A DNA stretch of 64,000 bases from Actinomadura rayongensis (GTDB lineage Bacteria > Actinomycetota > Actinomycetes > Streptosporangiales > Streptosporangiaceae). Positions 1 to 11,497 of the stretch are shown one piece after another. The notes under the pieces were generated by a model. That model was not told where the DNA came from. It made no database searches and was given only the letters and a program-made list of their open reading frames with translations. Position 1 is the stretch's first letter. Every line of letters starts with the position of its first letter. Position numbers and translations under genes: made by a program. Location: NCBI RefSeq assembly GCF_009831215.1, contig NZ_WUTW01000001.1, positions 1,197,423-1,261,422 on the forward strand, given 5' to 3'.

Positions 1-2985
1 TTCTCGGCGTTCATCGAGGTCAGCTCCCACCCCGTCCTCGGCGTCGGCATCCAGGAGACCGCCGAAGCGCTCGACCGGAACGTCATGACCGTCGGGTCGC
101 TGCGCCGCGACGAAGGCGGCTGGGACAAGTTCCTGTCATCGGCGGGAGAAGCGTTCACCCGGGGCATCGCGGTGGACTGGTCCCGGGCCTGCGCGGGCGG
201 CCGGTGGACGGACGTCCCGACCTACGCGTTCCAGCGGCAGCGGTTCTGGCTCGAACCCGCCGCCCGCACCGCAGGCGACGTGACGGCGGCCGGGCTCGGC
301 CAGGTCGACCACCCGCTGCTCGGCGCGGTCGTGGAACTGGCCGGCGACCAGGGCGGACTTGTCCTGACCGGCAGCGTCTCCCGCAAGACGCACCCGTGGC
401 TAGCGGACCACGCGGTGCTGGGCACCGTCCTGCTGCCGGGCACGGCGTTCGTGGAACTGGCGATCACCGCCGCCGACCGCGCCGGATACGCCCGCGTCGA
501 AGACCTGACGCTCTCCGCGCCGCTCGCCGTCCCCGAGCAGGGGGACGTCCAGATCCAGGTCGTCGTCGGCCCGGTGGGGGAGACCGGCCACCGCGAGGTC
601 TCCATCCACTCCCGCGACGACGCCGACGCTCCGTGGACGCTGCACGCGTCCGGCGTCCTGGCCCAGGAGCCGAACAGCGCTCCCGCGCTGACCCAGTGGC
701 CCCCGGCGGACGCGATCGAACTCGACGTCGACTACGCCCATGTGGCCGAGCGCGGCTACGACTACGGCCCGACGTTCCAGGGCCTCCAACGCGTGTGGAA
801 GCGCGGCGACGAAATCTTCGCCGAAGTGGCGCTGGACGAACCAGCGGACGCGTTCGCCGTCCACCCCGCCCTCCTGGACGCCGCCCTCCACCCGCTCCTC
901 CCCGGCATCGCAGGAAAAGACCGGGACCTCAGCCTCCCGTTCGCCTGGTCCGACGTCCAAGTCCACGCCACCAACGCCACCCACCTGCGCGTCCACCTGA
1001 CCCCCACCGGAACCGACGGCCACGCCCTGCACGCCGCCGACGCGACCGGCGCGCCCGTCGTCACCGCCGGTTCCCTGCTCTCCAGGCCCGTCGACATCAC
1101 GGCGCTCCAGCGCGCCGCGACCACCTCCGACGACGCGTTGCTGCAGGTCACCTGGGTCGCAGCGCCGCTCGGCGAGCCGTCCGCCGACCGGCCCGCGATC
1201 GCGGTCCTCGGCGCGGGCTCCCTGGACGGCCTCCCCGACGCCCGCCGCCACGAGAACCTGGCGGCGCTGCCCGACCCCGTCCCCGCCTGGGTGATCGCCG
1301 CGGCCCCCGCCGCTCCCGGGCGGGACGTCGCCTCGGACGTGCGGTCGGTGACGTCCGGCGTCCTCGCGCTGGTGCAGGAGTGGCTGGCCGAGGAAAGGTT
1401 CACCGGCTCCCGCCTGGTCGTCGTCACCCGGAACGCGGTCCGCGCGTCGGACGCCGACGTGGTGGAGCTGGCGTCGTCCGGGATCTGGGGCCTGCTGCGG
1501 ACCGCGCAGACCGAGAACCCCGGCCGGATCGTCCTCGCGGACGTGGACGACGCGTCGTGGGACGCGTTCCCGGCGGCCGTGGCGACCGGCGAACCGCAGT
1601 TCGCGCTGCGCGGCGGCGCCGCGCTGGTCCCGCGCGTCGCGCGCGCCTCGGCGCCGGGCGAGCCGGTGGCGTGGCGCGCCGACGGCACCGTCCTGATCAC
1701 CGGCGGGACGGGCGGGCTCGGCGCGCTGACCGCCCGGCACCTCGTCGCCGAGCACGGCGTGCGGAGCCTGCTGCTGGTCAGCCGCCGGGGCCTGGACGCG
1801 CCCGGCGCGGCGGACCTGCGCGACGAGCTGCGGGGCCTCGGCGCGACCGTGACCGTGGCGGCGGGCGACGTGGCCGACCGCGACGAGTTGTCGATGATCC
1901 TGGCGACGATCCCGGAGGACCGCCCGCTGACGGCCGTCGTCCACACGGCCGGGGTCCTGGACGACGGCGTGTTCGGCTCCCTCACCCCCGACCGCCTGGC
2001 CGCGGTGTTCCGCCCGAAGGTCGACGCGGCCTGGAACCTGCACCGGCTCACCCGGGACGCGGACCTGTCGGCGTTCGTCCTCTACTCCTCGTTCGCGGGC
2101 GTGCTGGGCTCCGCCGGGCAGGCCAACTACGCGGCGGCGAACACCTTCCTGGACGCCCTCGCCGAGCACCGCCGCGCGCTGGGCCTGCCCGCGACGTCCC
2201 TCGCCTGGGGGTTCTGGGCGGAGTCCAGCGGGATGACCGGCCACCTCGGCGCGGTGGAGCGGCGGCGCCTGTCCCGTGACGGCATCGTCCCGCTGCCGTC
2301 GCGGCGCGGCCTCGACCTGTTCGACCGCGCCCTGGCGCTGGACGGGGCGCTCGCCGCGCCCGCCCACGTCGACGTCGCGGGGCTGCGGGCGCGCGGCGAG
2401 GTCCCGGCGATCCTGCGCGGACTCGTCCACGGCGCGTCCCGCCGGACCGCCGCGCCGGGCCGTCCCGCGCCGGGCCCGTCGCTCGCCGAACGCCTCGCCG
2501 GCCTGACCGCCGACGAGCGCGTCCACCACCTGACCGATCTCGTGCGGGCCGAGGCCGCCGCCGTCCTCGGCCACGCCGGACGGGACGCGGTGGGCCGCGA
2601 CCGGGCCTTCAAGGAACTCGGCTTCGACTCGCTGACGGCGGTCGAGCTGCGGAACCGGCTGAACGCCCTGACCGGGCTGCGCCTCCCAGCCGCGCTCGTC
2701 TTCGACCACCCGACCCCGCACGCCGTCGCGGGCCATCTCGCCGCCCAGTTCCCCGCCACCGGCGGCTCCTCGCCCGCCGAGGAGATCGCGCGGTGGGAGG
2801 CGTCGCTGTGGTCGGCGCCCGCCGGGATCTCCGACCACGACGAGATCGCCGACCGGCTGGAGCAGATCGTCGTGCGGCTGCGCGGGACGGCGCGCAAGAA
2901 GCCAACCGGCGCGGCCGACGACATCACGACCGCGCCCGTCGAGGACCTTCTCGACCTCATCGACGAGGAGTTCAACCTTTCGTAG
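1..2985 (+). CDS. Modular type I PKS, 3' part (AT end-DH-KR-ACP)
   Basis: Reading frame 1 is open from the first base, so the gene starts outside the window. It encodes the last residues of an acyltransferase, then DH, KR and ACP. DH carries HPWLADHAV (391 on) with an intact HxxxGxxxxP motif, GYDYGPTF, and the second catalytic Asp in HPALLDA. KR has the NADPH loop [10 protein letters not shown] (about 1693), the LDD motif typical of B-type ketoreductases (3R-hydroxyl), and Ser/Tyr/Asn in YSSFAG and ANYAAAN. ACP has [10 protein letters not shown] (Ser near 2625). There is no ER. The acidic C-terminal tail after 2770 looks like a docking segment for the next protein. The module should leave a C=C. 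The first 80 bases nearly match the end of the methylmalonyl AT at 8503-8583, suggesting but not proving methylmalonyl use. Confidence 0.95.
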   Translation, partial: FSAFIEVSSHPVLGVGIQETAEALDRNVMTVGSLRRDEGGWDKFLSSAGEAFTRGIAVDWSRACAGGRWTDVPTYAFQRQRFWLEPAARTAGDVTAAGLGQVDHPLLGAVVELAGDQGGLVLTGSVSRKTHPWLADHAVLGTVLLPGTAFVELAITAADRAGYARVEDLTLSAPLAVPEQGDVQIQVVVGPVGETGHREVSIHSRDDADAPWTLHASGVLAQEPNSAPALTQWPPADAIELDVDYAHVAERGYDYGPTFQGLQRVWKRGDEIFAEVALDEPADAFAVHPALLDAALHPLLPGIAGKDRDLSLPFAWSDVQVHATNATHLRVHLTPTGTDGHALHAADATGAPVVTAGSLLSRPVDITALQRAATTSDDALLQVTWVAAPLGEPSADRPAIAVLGAGSLDGLPDARRHENLAALPDPVPAWVIAAAPAAPGRDVASDVRSVTSGVLALVQEWLAEERFTGSRLVVVTRNAVRASDADVVELASSGIWGLLRTAQTENPGRIVLADVDDASWDAFPAAVATGEPQFALRGGAALVPRVARASAPGEPVAWRADGTVLITGGTGGLGALTARHLVAEHGVRSLLLVSRRGLDAPGAADLRDELRGLGATVTVAAGDVADRDELSMILATIPEDRPLTAVVHTAGVLDDGVFGSLTPDRLAAVFRPKVDAAWNLHRLTRDADLSAFVLYSSFAGVLGSAGQANYAAANTFLDALAEHRRALGLPATSLAWGFWAESSGMTGHLGAVERRRLSRDGIVPLPSRRGLDLFDRALALDGALAAPAHVDVAGLRARGEVPAILRGLVHGASRRTAAPGRPAPGPSLAERLAGLTADERVHHLTDLVRAEAAAVLGHAGRDAVGRDRAFKELGFDSLTAVELRNRLNALTGLRLPAALVFDHPTPHAVAGHLAAQFPATGGSSPAEEIARWEASLWSAPAGISDHDEIADRLEQIVVRLRGTARKKPTGAADDITTAPVEDLLDLIDEEFNLS

Positions 2986-3021
2986 CCCCCCGCCCGTCCA
3001 GCCCGACGAGGAAGTGCAGTG

Positions 3022-6000
3022 ATGCCGGAACAGCAGCAGGAACGGGTCGTCGAGTATCTGCGGCGGGTCACCGCCGACCTCCGCCGCGCGCACCGGCGCA
3101 TCGAGGAGATGGAGTCCGGCGGACGCGAGCCGATCGCGATCGTCGGCATGGCGTGCCGGTTCCCCGGCGGCGTCCGGTCGCCGGAGGACCTGTGGGACCT
3201 GGTCGCGGACGGCCGGGACGTGATCGCCCCGTTCCCCGGCGACCGCGGCTGGGACCTGGACACCCTCTACGACCCCGACCCGGAGACGTCCCGCACCTCC
3301 TACGCCCGGGACGGCGGGTTCCTCTACGACGCGGCCGAGTTCGACGCGGACTTCTTCGGCATCTCGCCGCGTGAGGCGCTGGCCATGGACCCGCAGCAGC
3401 GGCTCCTGCTGGAGACGGCCTGGGAGACCTTCGAACGCGCGGGCATCGACCCCGCGACGCTGCGCGGCGGCGACACCGGCGTGTTCATCGGCGCGACGGC
3501 GCAGGAGTACGGGCCGCGCGTCCAGGCCGCGCCGAGGATCGTCGAGGGCACCCTGCTGACGGGCAGCACGCTGAGCGTCATGTCGGGCCGGATCGCCTAC
3601 CAGATGGGGTTCGTCGGCCCGGCCGTGACGGTGGACACGGCGTGCTCGTCGTCGCTGGTGGCGCTGCATCTCGCGGTGCAGGCGCTGCGGTCGGGCGAAT
3701 GCTCGGCGGCCCTCGCCGGCGGCGTCGCGGTGATGTCCACGCCCGCCGGTTTCATCGAGTTCTCCCGGCAGCGCGGGTTGTCGGCGGACGGGCGGTGCAA
3801 GGCGTTCGCCGCGTCGGCGGACGGCACCGGCTGGGGCGAGGGCGTCGGGCTGCTGCTGGTGGAGCGGTTGTCGGACGCGCGGCGTCTGGGCCACCGGGTG
3901 CTGGCGGTGGTGCGCGGGTCGGCGGTGAACCAGGACGGCGCATCCAACGGGCTGACGGCGCCCAACGGCCCGTCGCAGCAGCGCGTGATCCGTCAGGCGC
4001 TCGCGAACGCGCGGGTCGCGGCGGCCGACGTGGACGCGGTCGAGGCCCATGGCACCGGCACCCGGCTGGGCGACCCGATCGAGGCCGAGGCGCTGCTCGC
4101 GACGTACGGGCAGGGGCGGGCGGAGGACCGTCCGCTGTGGCTGGGGTCGCTGAAGTCGAACATCGGTCACACGCAGGCGGCTGCCGGTGTGGCGGGCGTG
4201 ATCAAGATGGTGATGGCGATGCGGCACGGCGTCCTGCCGCAGACCTTGCACGTGGACGAGCCGACCCCGCACGTGGACTGGTCGATCGGTTCGCTGAAGC
4301 TGCTGACCGAAGCGCGCGACTGGCGGGCGGACGCCGACCGGCCCCGGCGGTGCGCGGTGTCGGCGTTCGGCATCAGCGGGACCAACACCCACGTGATCCT
4401 GGAGCAGGCCGAGCCGTCGCCCGCCGCGCCGGAGCCCGGGGCGTCCCCGGCCCTTGTGCCGTGGGTCGTGTCGGGTCGCTCGGCGGCGGCGGTGCGCGCC
4501 CAGGCGGCGCGGCTCGCCGCGTTCGCGGACGACGGCGTCCGCCCGGTGGACGTGGCGTGGTCGCTCGTCACCGAGCGGTCGTCGTTCGAGCACCGCGCCG
4601 TCGTCGTGGGCGCGGACCGGGACGAACTCCGGGCCGGACTGGAGAGCCTGGCGGCCGGCGGTCCCGCGGCGAACGTCGTCACGGGATCGGTGGTCGACGG
4701 TCGGCTCGGCATCATCTTCACCGGCCAGGGCTCCCAGCGCGCCGGGATGGGCGCGCGGCTGGCGGACGCGTTCCCGGTGTTCGCGGCGGCGCTCGAGGAG
4801 GTGTGCGAACGGGCAGACGCGTTGCTGGGGCGCTCGTTGCGCGAGGTGATCGCTTCGGGCGCGGAGCTGGGGGAGACCCGGTTCACCCAACCGGCATTGT
4901 TCGCCGTCGAGGTCGCGTTGTTCCGCCTGGTCGAGTCGTGGAGGCTCCGGCCCGATTTCGTGGCGGGCCATTCGATCGGCGAGATTTCGGCCGCGCATGT
5001 GGCCGGGCTGATCGGGCTTGATGACGCCGTCCGGCTGGTGGCCGCGCGCGGTGAACTGATGCAGCGGTTGCCGTCGGGCGGCGCGATGCTGGCCGTGGAG
5101 GCGGGCGAGGACGAGGTCGCGGCCCTTCTGGACGGCCGTGAGCGGGTCGGGATCGCGGCGGTGAACGGGCCTGCGGCGGTCGTGCTCTCGGGTGACGAGA
5201 CGGTCATCGCGGAAATCGAGGCAAACCTGCGCGCCGAGGGCCGCCGCGTGAAGCGCCTGACGGTCAGCCACGCGTTCCATTCGCCGCTGATGGACCCGAT
5301 GCTGGCGGACTTCCGTAACGCACTGAAAGGCATCGCGTTCGGTCGGCCCGCGATTCCGCTGGTGTCGGCAGTGACCGGGCGGCTCGCGGAACCGGACGAG
5401 ATCGGTTCGGTGGAGTACTGGGTCCGGCACGTCCGCGAACCCGTCCGGTTCCTGGACGCCGTCCGCACGCTGGAAGCCGAAGGCGTCACCACGCTGCTGG
5501 AGCTGGGTCCCGACGCCGTCCTGTCGGGCCTGGCGGCCGACTGCGTGGACGACCCCGGACGCGTGTCCGCCGTTCCCATCCTGCGCGCCGACCGCGCCGA
5601 GCCCGCCGCCGCGCTCACGGCGCTCGCCGCGCTGCACGTCCGCGGCATCGCGCCGGACTGGACGGCGTACTTCGCCGACGCCGCACCCCGCCCCGTCGAC
5701 CTGCCCACCTACGCCTTCCAGCGCCGCCGCTACTGGCTCGACGCCCCCGAGACCGCCGCGCGCACGGGAACGGCGTACGTCCCCGACGGCCCGTCCGCGG
5801 AACCGGAGCCCGAACCGGCGTCCGCGCTGCACGAGCGGATCGCCGGCCTGGCGGGCGCCGACCTGGACCGGGCGCTGCTGGAGTTCGTCCGCCCGTACGT
5901 CGCCGCCGTGCTCGGCTACGGCGACCCCGGCGACCTCGACCCCGGCGGCGCCTTCGCCGAACTCGGCCTCACCTCCGCCAACGCCGTCGAGCTGCGCACC

Positions 6001-9000
6001 CGCCTCGGCGCCGCGACCGGCCTGAAGCTCCCCGCCACGCTCGCCTTCGACGCGCCGACCACCCGGGACGTCGCCGCGCACCTGAAGCACCTGCTGGCCG
6101 GGGCGGACCCCGCCGTGGACGGCCCGGTCGCGCGGACGGCCGACGAAGACGAGCCGATCGCGATCGTCGGCATGTCCTGCCGCTACCCCGGCGGCGCCAC
6201 GTCTCCCGAGGAACTGTGGCGGCTGGTCGCGGACGGGGTCGACGCCGTCACGCCGTTCCCCGGCGATCGCGGCTGGGACGTCGACTCCCTCTACGACCCC
6301 GACCCCGAGCGCTCCGGCAAGGCGTACACGCGCGAGGGCGGGTTCCTGCACGACGCGGGCGAGTTCGACCCGGCGTTCTTCGGCATCTCGCCGCGCGAGG
6401 CGCTGGCGATGGACCCGCAGCAGCGGCTCCTGCTGGAGACGGCGTGGGAGACGTTCGAACGGGCGGGCATCGACCCGGCCGCGCTGCGCGGCACGCCGAC
6501 CGGCGTCTTCGTCGGCGCGTCCTGGCAGGCGTACGGGCCGCAGTTCCAGGACGCCCCCGAGAGCGTCGAGGGACGGCTGCTGACCGGCAACGCGCCGAGC
6601 ATCATGTCCGGCCGCGTCGCCTACGAGTTCGGGTTCACCGGCCCCGCCCTGACCATCGACACCGCGTGCTCGTCGTCACTGGTCGCGCTGCACCTCGCGG
6701 TGCGGGCCCTGCGGTCGGGCGAGTGCGACCTGGCCCTGACCGGCGGCGTGACGGTCATGTCCACGCCCGGCTCGTTCATCGAGTTCTCCCGGCAGCGCGG
6801 CCTGTCCCCGGACGGCCGCTGCAAGGCGTTCGCCGCGTCGGCGGACGGCACGGACTTCGCCGAAGGCGTCGGGCTGCTGCTGGTGGAGCGGCTGTCGGAG
6901 GCGCGCCGCCGGGGCCACCGCGTCCTGGCGGTGGTGCGCGGGACGGCGGTGAACCAGGACGGCGCGTCCAACGGGCTCACCGCGCCGAACGGCCCGTCGC
7001 AGCAGCGCGTCATCCGGCAGGCGCTGGCCGACGCGCGTCTCGGCGCCGGGGACGTGGACGCGGTCGAGGCCCACGGCACCGGGACCACGCTCGGCGACCC
7101 GATCGAGGCCGAGGCGCTGCTCGCGACGTACGGGCGGGACCGGGCGGACGACCGTCCGCTCTGGCTCGGGTCGCTGAAGTCGAACATCGGCCACAGCCAG
7201 CACGCGTCCGGCGTGGCGGGCGTGATCAAGATGGTGATGGCGATGCGGCACGGCGTCCTGCCGCGGACGCTCCACGTGGACGAGCCGACGCCGCATGTGG
7301 ACTGGTCCGCCGGGGCCGTCGAACTGCTGACCGAGCCGCGCGACTGGCCCGACACGGGCCGCGCCCGCCGGGCGGGCGTCTCGTCCTTCGGGTTCAGCGG
7401 GACGAACGCCCACGTGATCCTGGAACAGGCCGAGCCGGACGCCGCGCCGATCTCCGGCGAGGCGCCGGAGATCGTGCCGTGGGTGGTGTCGGCGCGGTCG
7501 GAGGCGGCGGTCCGGGCGCAGGCGTCGCGTCTCGCCGCGTTCGTCCGCGCCGACGACGGGCTGCGGCCGGTCGATGTGGCGTGGTCGCTGGCGTCGGGCC
7601 GGTCGGTCTTCGACCATCGCGCCGTCGTGACGGGCGCCGACGGGCGGGAACTGCTCGCGGGCCTGGACGCGCTGGCGTCGGGTGCGACGCCCGTCCGCAC
7701 GGCCGCGTCCACCGGCCGCGTGGCGTGGGTGTTCCCGGGCCAGGGGGCGCAGTGGGCGGGGATGGGCGCGGACCTTCTGGAGCAGTCCCCGGTGTTCGCC
7801 GAGGCGCTGGCCGAGATCTCTTCGGCCGTGCAGGAGTTCGCGGGCTGGTCGGTCCTGGACGTGATCCGCCAGGTTGAGGATGCCCCGTCGATGGATCGGG
7901 TGGACGTCGTGCAGCCGGTCTCGTTCGCGGTCATGGTCGCGCTCGCACGCCTGTGGGAGTCGCTGGGCGTCACCCCGGACGCCGTCATCGGTCACTCGCA
8001 GGGCGAGATCGCCGCTGCCTGCGTGGCGGGCGGGCTGACCTTCCGGGACGCGGCACGCGTGGTGGTCCTCCGCAGCCAGCTGATCGCGGCCGTCCTGGCG
8101 GGTCGCGGCGCGATGGCGTCGGTCGCGTCGCCCGCCGATCACGTGCAGGAACGGCTGTCGGGGTCGGTGCAGATCGCGGTCGTCAACGGCCCCGGCTCGG
8201 TCGTCGTCGCCGGGGATCCCACCGAGCTGGAAGCGGTCTTGACGGCGCTGGAGTCCGAAGGGACACGCGTCCGCCGCCTCCCGGTCGACTACGCCTCCCA
8301 CTCCGCACAGGTGGAAGCCATCGAGACCGATCTGCTGACCGTTCTAGGGGATCTCGAACCTCAAAAGCTGCGTATCCCGATGCTGTCGTCGGTGACGGCC
8401 GATTGGCTCGGTGACTCGCCGTTGGACGGCGCGTACTGGTATCGGAACCTGCGGCAGACCGTCCGTTTCCAGGACGCGACCACGGCCCTGATCCAGGACG
8501 GCTTCTCGGCGTTCATCGAGGTCAGCTCCCACCCCGTCCTCGGCGTCGGCATCCAGGAGACCGCCGAAGCGCTCGACCGGACCGTGGCGACGATCGGGTC
8601 GCTGCGCCGCGACGAAGGCGGATGGGACACGTTCCTGTCCTCGGCGGGACAAGCGTTCACCCACGGCGTCGCGGTGAACTGGCCGCAGGTCTGCGCGGCC
8701 GGCCGACGGGTCGACCTGCCCACCTACGCCTTCCAGCGGCAGCGGTTCTGGCTCGAACCCGGCCCCCGCGCCGTCGCAGACGTGACCGCCGCCGGACTCA
8801 ACGACGTCGACCACCCCCTGCTCGGCGCGGCCGTCGAACTGGCCGCCGACCAGGGCCTCGTCCTCACCGGCAGCGTGTCGCTCAAGACCCATCCCTGGCT
8901 GGCCGACCACGCGCTCCTGGACACGATCACCGTCCCCGGCACGGTGTTCCTGGAGCTGGCGGTCACCGCGGCCGACCGGGTCGGATACGGCCGCGTCGAA

Positions 9001-11466
9001 GACCTCACGCTGGCCGCGCCGCTCGCCGTCCCCGAGCAGGGCGACGTCCGGCTCCAGGTCGTCGTCGGCCCGGCGGACGGGACGGACCGCCGCACCGTGG
9101 AGATCCACTCCCGCACCGACGACCGGGACGCCTGGACGCTCCACGCCTCCGGCCTGCTCGCCGAGACGCCGGCCACGGCCGCGCCGCTCGCCGAGTGGCC
9201 CCCGGCCGACGCCCGCGAGTCCGACGTGGACGACCTCTACGCGCGCGCCGCCGAACAGGGCCACGGGCGCGGACCCGCCTTCGCGGCCGTCCGCCGGATC
9301 TGGCGGCGCGGCGAGGAGACCTTCGCCGAACTCGCGCTCCCGGAACCGGACGCCGAGCAGCCCGGCGCCGCGTCCTACCTACTGCACCCGGCGCTGTGGG
9401 ACGGGCTCGCGCAGCCGCTCCTGCCGCGCGGGCTGCCCGCCGCCTTCACCGACGTCAGCGTGCTCGCGACCGGCGCGTCCCGGCTGCGCCTGCGGCTGGA
9501 ACCGGCCGGCCCGGACACGGTCCGGCTGACGGCGGCGGACGACACCGGAACGCCGGTGGTCACGGCCGGATCGGTCCGCCTGCGCGCGGTCACGCCCGAG
9601 GAGGCGCGCCCCGACCGAAACGGAACATTGTTCCGGCTCGACTGGGTGCCCGCGTCCGAGAGCGCCGCGCCGTCCGGACCCGCGAACTGGGCCGTCCTCG
9701 GCGACACCGCGCTCGCCGCGGCGCTGGACGCCGACGCGTACGCCGACCTCGGCGCGCTGCTCACCGCGACGGCCGGCCGGGAGGTGCCCGAAACTGTGGT
9801 TCTGCCCGTCGCGGCACCGGCGTCCGGCGACGTTCCCGCGGACGTCCGCCGGGCGGCGGGCGCGGTCCTCGACCAGGCGAAGACCTGGCTGGACGCCGGG
9901 GAGTTCGCGGACGCGCGGCTCCTCGTCGTCACCCGGAACGCCGCCGCCGATCCGGCGGGCGCGGCCGTCCACGGCCTGCTGCGCAGCGCGGCGGCGGAGA
10001 ACCCCGGCCGGTTCGCGCTGGCCGACGTGGACGACGACGACCGCTCCGTCCGCGCCCTGCGCGCCGTCGCCGAACCGCAGACGATGATCCGTGCCGGGAC
10101 GATCCTCGTCCCCCGCCTTGCGCGGGAGACGGAGGAACCCGGCACCCCGCCGCAGTGGGGCGACGGCACGGTCCTGATCACCGGCGGCACCGGCGGGCTC
10201 GGCGCACTCGCGGCACGGCATCTGGTGACCGAACACGGCGTGCGGGACTTGCTGCTGGTGAGCCGACGCGGCCCGGACGCACCGGGCGCCGGGGACCTTC
10301 GCGACGAGCTGACGGCGCTGGGCGCCCGGGTGACGATCGCGGCGGCCGACGTCGCCGACCGGGACGAACTGGCCGCGCTCCTGGCCGACGTCCCGCTGTC
10401 CGCCGTGATCCACACGGCGGGCGTGCTGGACGACGGCGTGCTCGGCTCCCTCACCGCCGACCGCCTCGACACCGTCTTCCGCCCCAAGGTCGACGCCGCG
10501 TGGCACCTGCACGAACTCACCCGGGACCGCGACCTGTCCGCGTTCGTCCTCTACTCCTCGGTCGCGGGCCTGCTGGGCGGCGTCGGCCAGGGCAACTACG
10601 CGGCGGCCAACGCGTTCCTGGACGCGCTCGCCGAGCACCGCCGCGCCCGCTGCCTCCCCGCCGTGTCCCTCGCCTGGGGCCTGTGGGGACGGGCCGGCGG
10701 GATGCTCGGCGGCCTGGCCGAGGCCGACTTCCGCCGCATGGCGAGGGCCGGGATCCAGCCGCTGGCCGACGACGCGGGCATGGCCCTGTTCGACGCGGCC
10801 ACGGCGTCGTCCCGGGCCGTCCTCGCGCCCGCGCGGCTGGACGTCCGGGCGCTGCGCGCGCAGGGCGCGAACCTTCCGCCGCTGCTGCGCGGCGTCGCGG
10901 GCCCGATGGTCGTGCGCCGCGCGGCCGTGACGCTCGGCGGCGGCGACGGCGGCCCTGACCTGCGGACCCGGCTCGCCGGCCTCGCCCGCGACGAGAGCCG
11001 CCGCGTCCTCGCCGACCTCGTCCGCACGCAGGTCGCGGCGGTGCTCGGGCATCCCGACGCCCGGCTCGTCGACGGCGGCCGGGAGTTCCAGGCGCTCGGG
11101 TTCGACTCGCTGACCGCCGTCGAGCTGCGCAACCGGCTCCGCGCCGCGACCGGCCTGCCGCTGCCCACGACCCTCGCCTTCGACCACCCGACCCCGGACG
11201 CCCTCGCCGACTACCTCGGGACCCGCGTCCTGCCGGACGGGCCGCCCGAGAGCGACGAGGAGACCCGGATCCGCCGGATCCTCACGAGCATCCCGGTCAG
11301 CCGGTTCCGCCGGGCGGGCCTGCTGGACATGGTCCTCCAGCTCGCCGACGCCGACCCGGAGACCGACCCGCGCACCGCCGCGCCGGACGCCGGAGCGCCG
11401 TCCGCCATCGACGAGCTGGACGAGGAGAGCCTGCTGAAGCTCGCCATCGAAGGCTCGGGGGCCTGA
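3022..11466 (+). CDS. Bimodular type I PKS: KS-AT-ACP / KS-AT-DH-KR-ACP
   Basis: About 2814 aa. The order is: N-terminal coiled docking helix (1-35); KS1 (from 37, Cys in DTACSSS near 207, His in EAHGTGT and NIGH); AT1 (FTGQGSQ near 566, GHSIGE, HAFH near 750, the malonyl-CoA signature); ACP1 directly after AT ([10 protein letters not shown], Ser kept but FDS changed to LTS); KS2 (from 1043); AT2 (GHSQGE, YASH near 1757, methylmalonyl-CoA signature); DH2; KR2 ([21 protein letters not shown] type); ACP2 ([10 protein letters not shown]). Module 1 has no reductive domain and should leave a ketone. DH2 has lost the Gly of HxxxGxxxxP ([10 protein letters not shown]) and reads GHGRGPAF instead of GYxYGPxF, so it may be weak or dead. 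ATG 3022 is preferred over the adjacent GTG 3019 because GAGGAAG lies 7 bases upstream. Confidence 0.96.
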   Translation: MPEQQQERVVEYLRRVTADLRRAHRRIEEMESGGREPIAIVGMACRFPGGVRSPEDLWDLVADGRDVIAPFPGDRGWDLDTLYDPDPETSRTSYARDGGFLYDAAEFDADFFGISPREALAMDPQQRLLLETAWETFERAGIDPATLRGGDTGVFIGATAQEYGPRVQAAPRIVEGTLLTGSTLSVMSGRIAYQMGFVGPAVTVDTACSSSLVALHLAVQALRSGECSAALAGGVAVMSTPAGFIEFSRQRGLSADGRCKAFAASADGTGWGEGVGLLLVERLSDARRLGHRVLAVVRGSAVNQDGASNGLTAPNGPSQQRVIRQALANARVAAADVDAVEAHGTGTRLGDPIEAEALLATYGQGRAEDRPLWLGSLKSNIGHTQAAAGVAGVIKMVMAMRHGVLPQTLHVDEPTPHVDWSIGSLKLLTEARDWRADADRPRRCAVSAFGISGTNTHVILEQAEPSPAAPEPGASPALVPWVVSGRSAAAVRAQAARLAAFADDGVRPVDVAWSLVTERSSFEHRAVVVGADRDELRAGLESLAAGGPAANVVTGSVVDGRLGIIFTGQGSQRAGMGARLADAFPVFAAALEEVCERADALLGRSLREVIASGAELGETRFTQPALFAVEVALFRLVESWRLRPDFVAGHSIGEISAAHVAGLIGLDDAVRLVAARGELMQRLPSGGAMLAVEAGEDEVAALLDGRERVGIAAVNGPAAVVLSGDETVIAEIEANLRAEGRRVKRLTVSHAFHSPLMDPMLADFRNALKGIAFGRPAIPLVSAVTGRLAEPDEIGSVEYWVRHVREPVRFLDAVRTLEAEGVTTLLELGPDAVLSGLAADCVDDPGRVSAVPILRADRAEPAAALTALAALHVRGIAPDWTAYFADAAPRPVDLPTYAFQRRRYWLDAPETAARTGTAYVPDGPSAEPEPEPASALHERIAGLAGADLDRALLEFVRPYVAAVLGYGDPGDLDPGGAFAELGLTSANAVELRTRLGAATGLKLPATLAFDAPTTRDVAAHLKHLLAGADPAVDGPVARTADEDEPIAIVGMSCRYPGGATSPEELWRLVADGVDAVTPFPGDRGWDVDSLYDPDPERSGKAYTREGGFLHDAGEFDPAFFGISPREALAMDPQQRLLLETAWETFERAGIDPAALRGTPTGVFVGASWQAYGPQFQDAPESVEGRLLTGNAPSIMSGRVAYEFGFTGPALTIDTACSSSLVALHLAVRALRSGECDLALTGGVTVMSTPGSFIEFSRQRGLSPDGRCKAFAASADGTDFAEGVGLLLVERLSEARRRGHRVLAVVRGTAVNQDGASNGLTAPNGPSQQRVIRQALADARLGAGDVDAVEAHGTGTTLGDPIEAEALLATYGRDRADDRPLWLGSLKSNIGHSQHASGVAGVIKMVMAMRHGVLPRTLHVDEPTPHVDWSAGAVELLTEPRDWPDTGRARRAGVSSFGFSGTNAHVILEQAEPDAAPISGEAPEIVPWVVSARSEAAVRAQASRLAAFVRADDGLRPVDVAWSLASGRSVFDHRAVVTGADGRELLAGLDALASGATPVRTAASTGRVAWVFPGQGAQWAGMGADLLEQSPVFAEALAEISSAVQEFAGWSVLDVIRQVEDAPSMDRVDVVQPVSFAVMVALARLWESLGVTPDAVIGHSQGEIAAACVAGGLTFRDAARVVVLRSQLIAAVLAGRGAMASVASPADHVQERLSGSVQIAVVNGPGSVVVAGDPTELEAVLTALESEGTRVRRLPVDYASHSAQVEAIETDLLTVLGDLEPQKLRIPMLSSVTADWLGDSPLDGAYWYRNLRQTVRFQDATTALIQDGFSAFIEVSSHPVLGVGIQETAEALDRTVATIGSLRRDEGGWDTFLSSAGQAFTHGVAVNWPQVCAAGRRVDLPTYAFQRQRFWLEPGPRAVADVTAAGLNDVDHPLLGAAVELAADQGLVLTGSVSLKTHPWLADHALLDTITVPGTVFLELAVTAADRVGYGRVEDLTLAAPLAVPEQGDVRLQVVVGPADGTDRRTVEIHSRTDDRDAWTLHASGLLAETPATAAPLAEWPPADARESDVDDLYARAAEQGHGRGPAFAAVRRIWRRGEETFAELALPEPDAEQPGAASYLLHPALWDGLAQPLLPRGLPAAFTDVSVLATGASRLRLRLEPAGPDTVRLTAADDTGTPVVTAGSVRLRAVTPEEARPDRNGTLFRLDWVPASESAAPSGPANWAVLGDTALAAALDADAYADLGALLTATAGREVPETVVLPVAAPASGDVPADVRRAAGAVLDQAKTWLDAGEFADARLLVVTRNAAADPAGAAVHGLLRSAAAENPGRFALADVDDDDRSVRALRAVAEPQTMIRAGTILVPRLARETEEPGTPPQWGDGTVLITGGTGGLGALAARHLVTEHGVRDLLLVSRRGPDAPGAGDLRDELTALGARVTIAAADVADRDELAALLADVPLSAVIHTAGVLDDGVLGSLTADRLDTVFRPKVDAAWHLHELTRDRDLSAFVLYSSVAGLLGGVGQGNYAAANAFLDALAEHRRARCLPAVSLAWGLWGRAGGMLGGLAEADFRRMARAGIQPLADDAGMALFDAATASSRAVLAPARLDVRALRAQGANLPPLLRGVAGPMVVRRAAVTLGGGDGGPDLRTRLAGLARDESRRVLADLVRTQVAAVLGHPDARLVDGGREFQALGFDSLTAVELRNRLRAATGLPLPTTLAFDHPTPDALADYLGTRVLPDGPPESDEETRIRRILTSIPVSRFRRAGLLDMVLQLADADPETDPRTAAPDAGAPSAIDELDEESLLKLAIEGSGA

Positions 11467-11497
11467 TGACGACGCACGCCGTGCGAAGGGAGACACC

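Noticed and set aside
400..6351. A 1983-codon open frame on the minus strand across the PKS genes
   Set aside because: It is antisense to well-supported PKS domains and is Arg/Gly/Val-rich shadow sequence produced by high GC at third positions.
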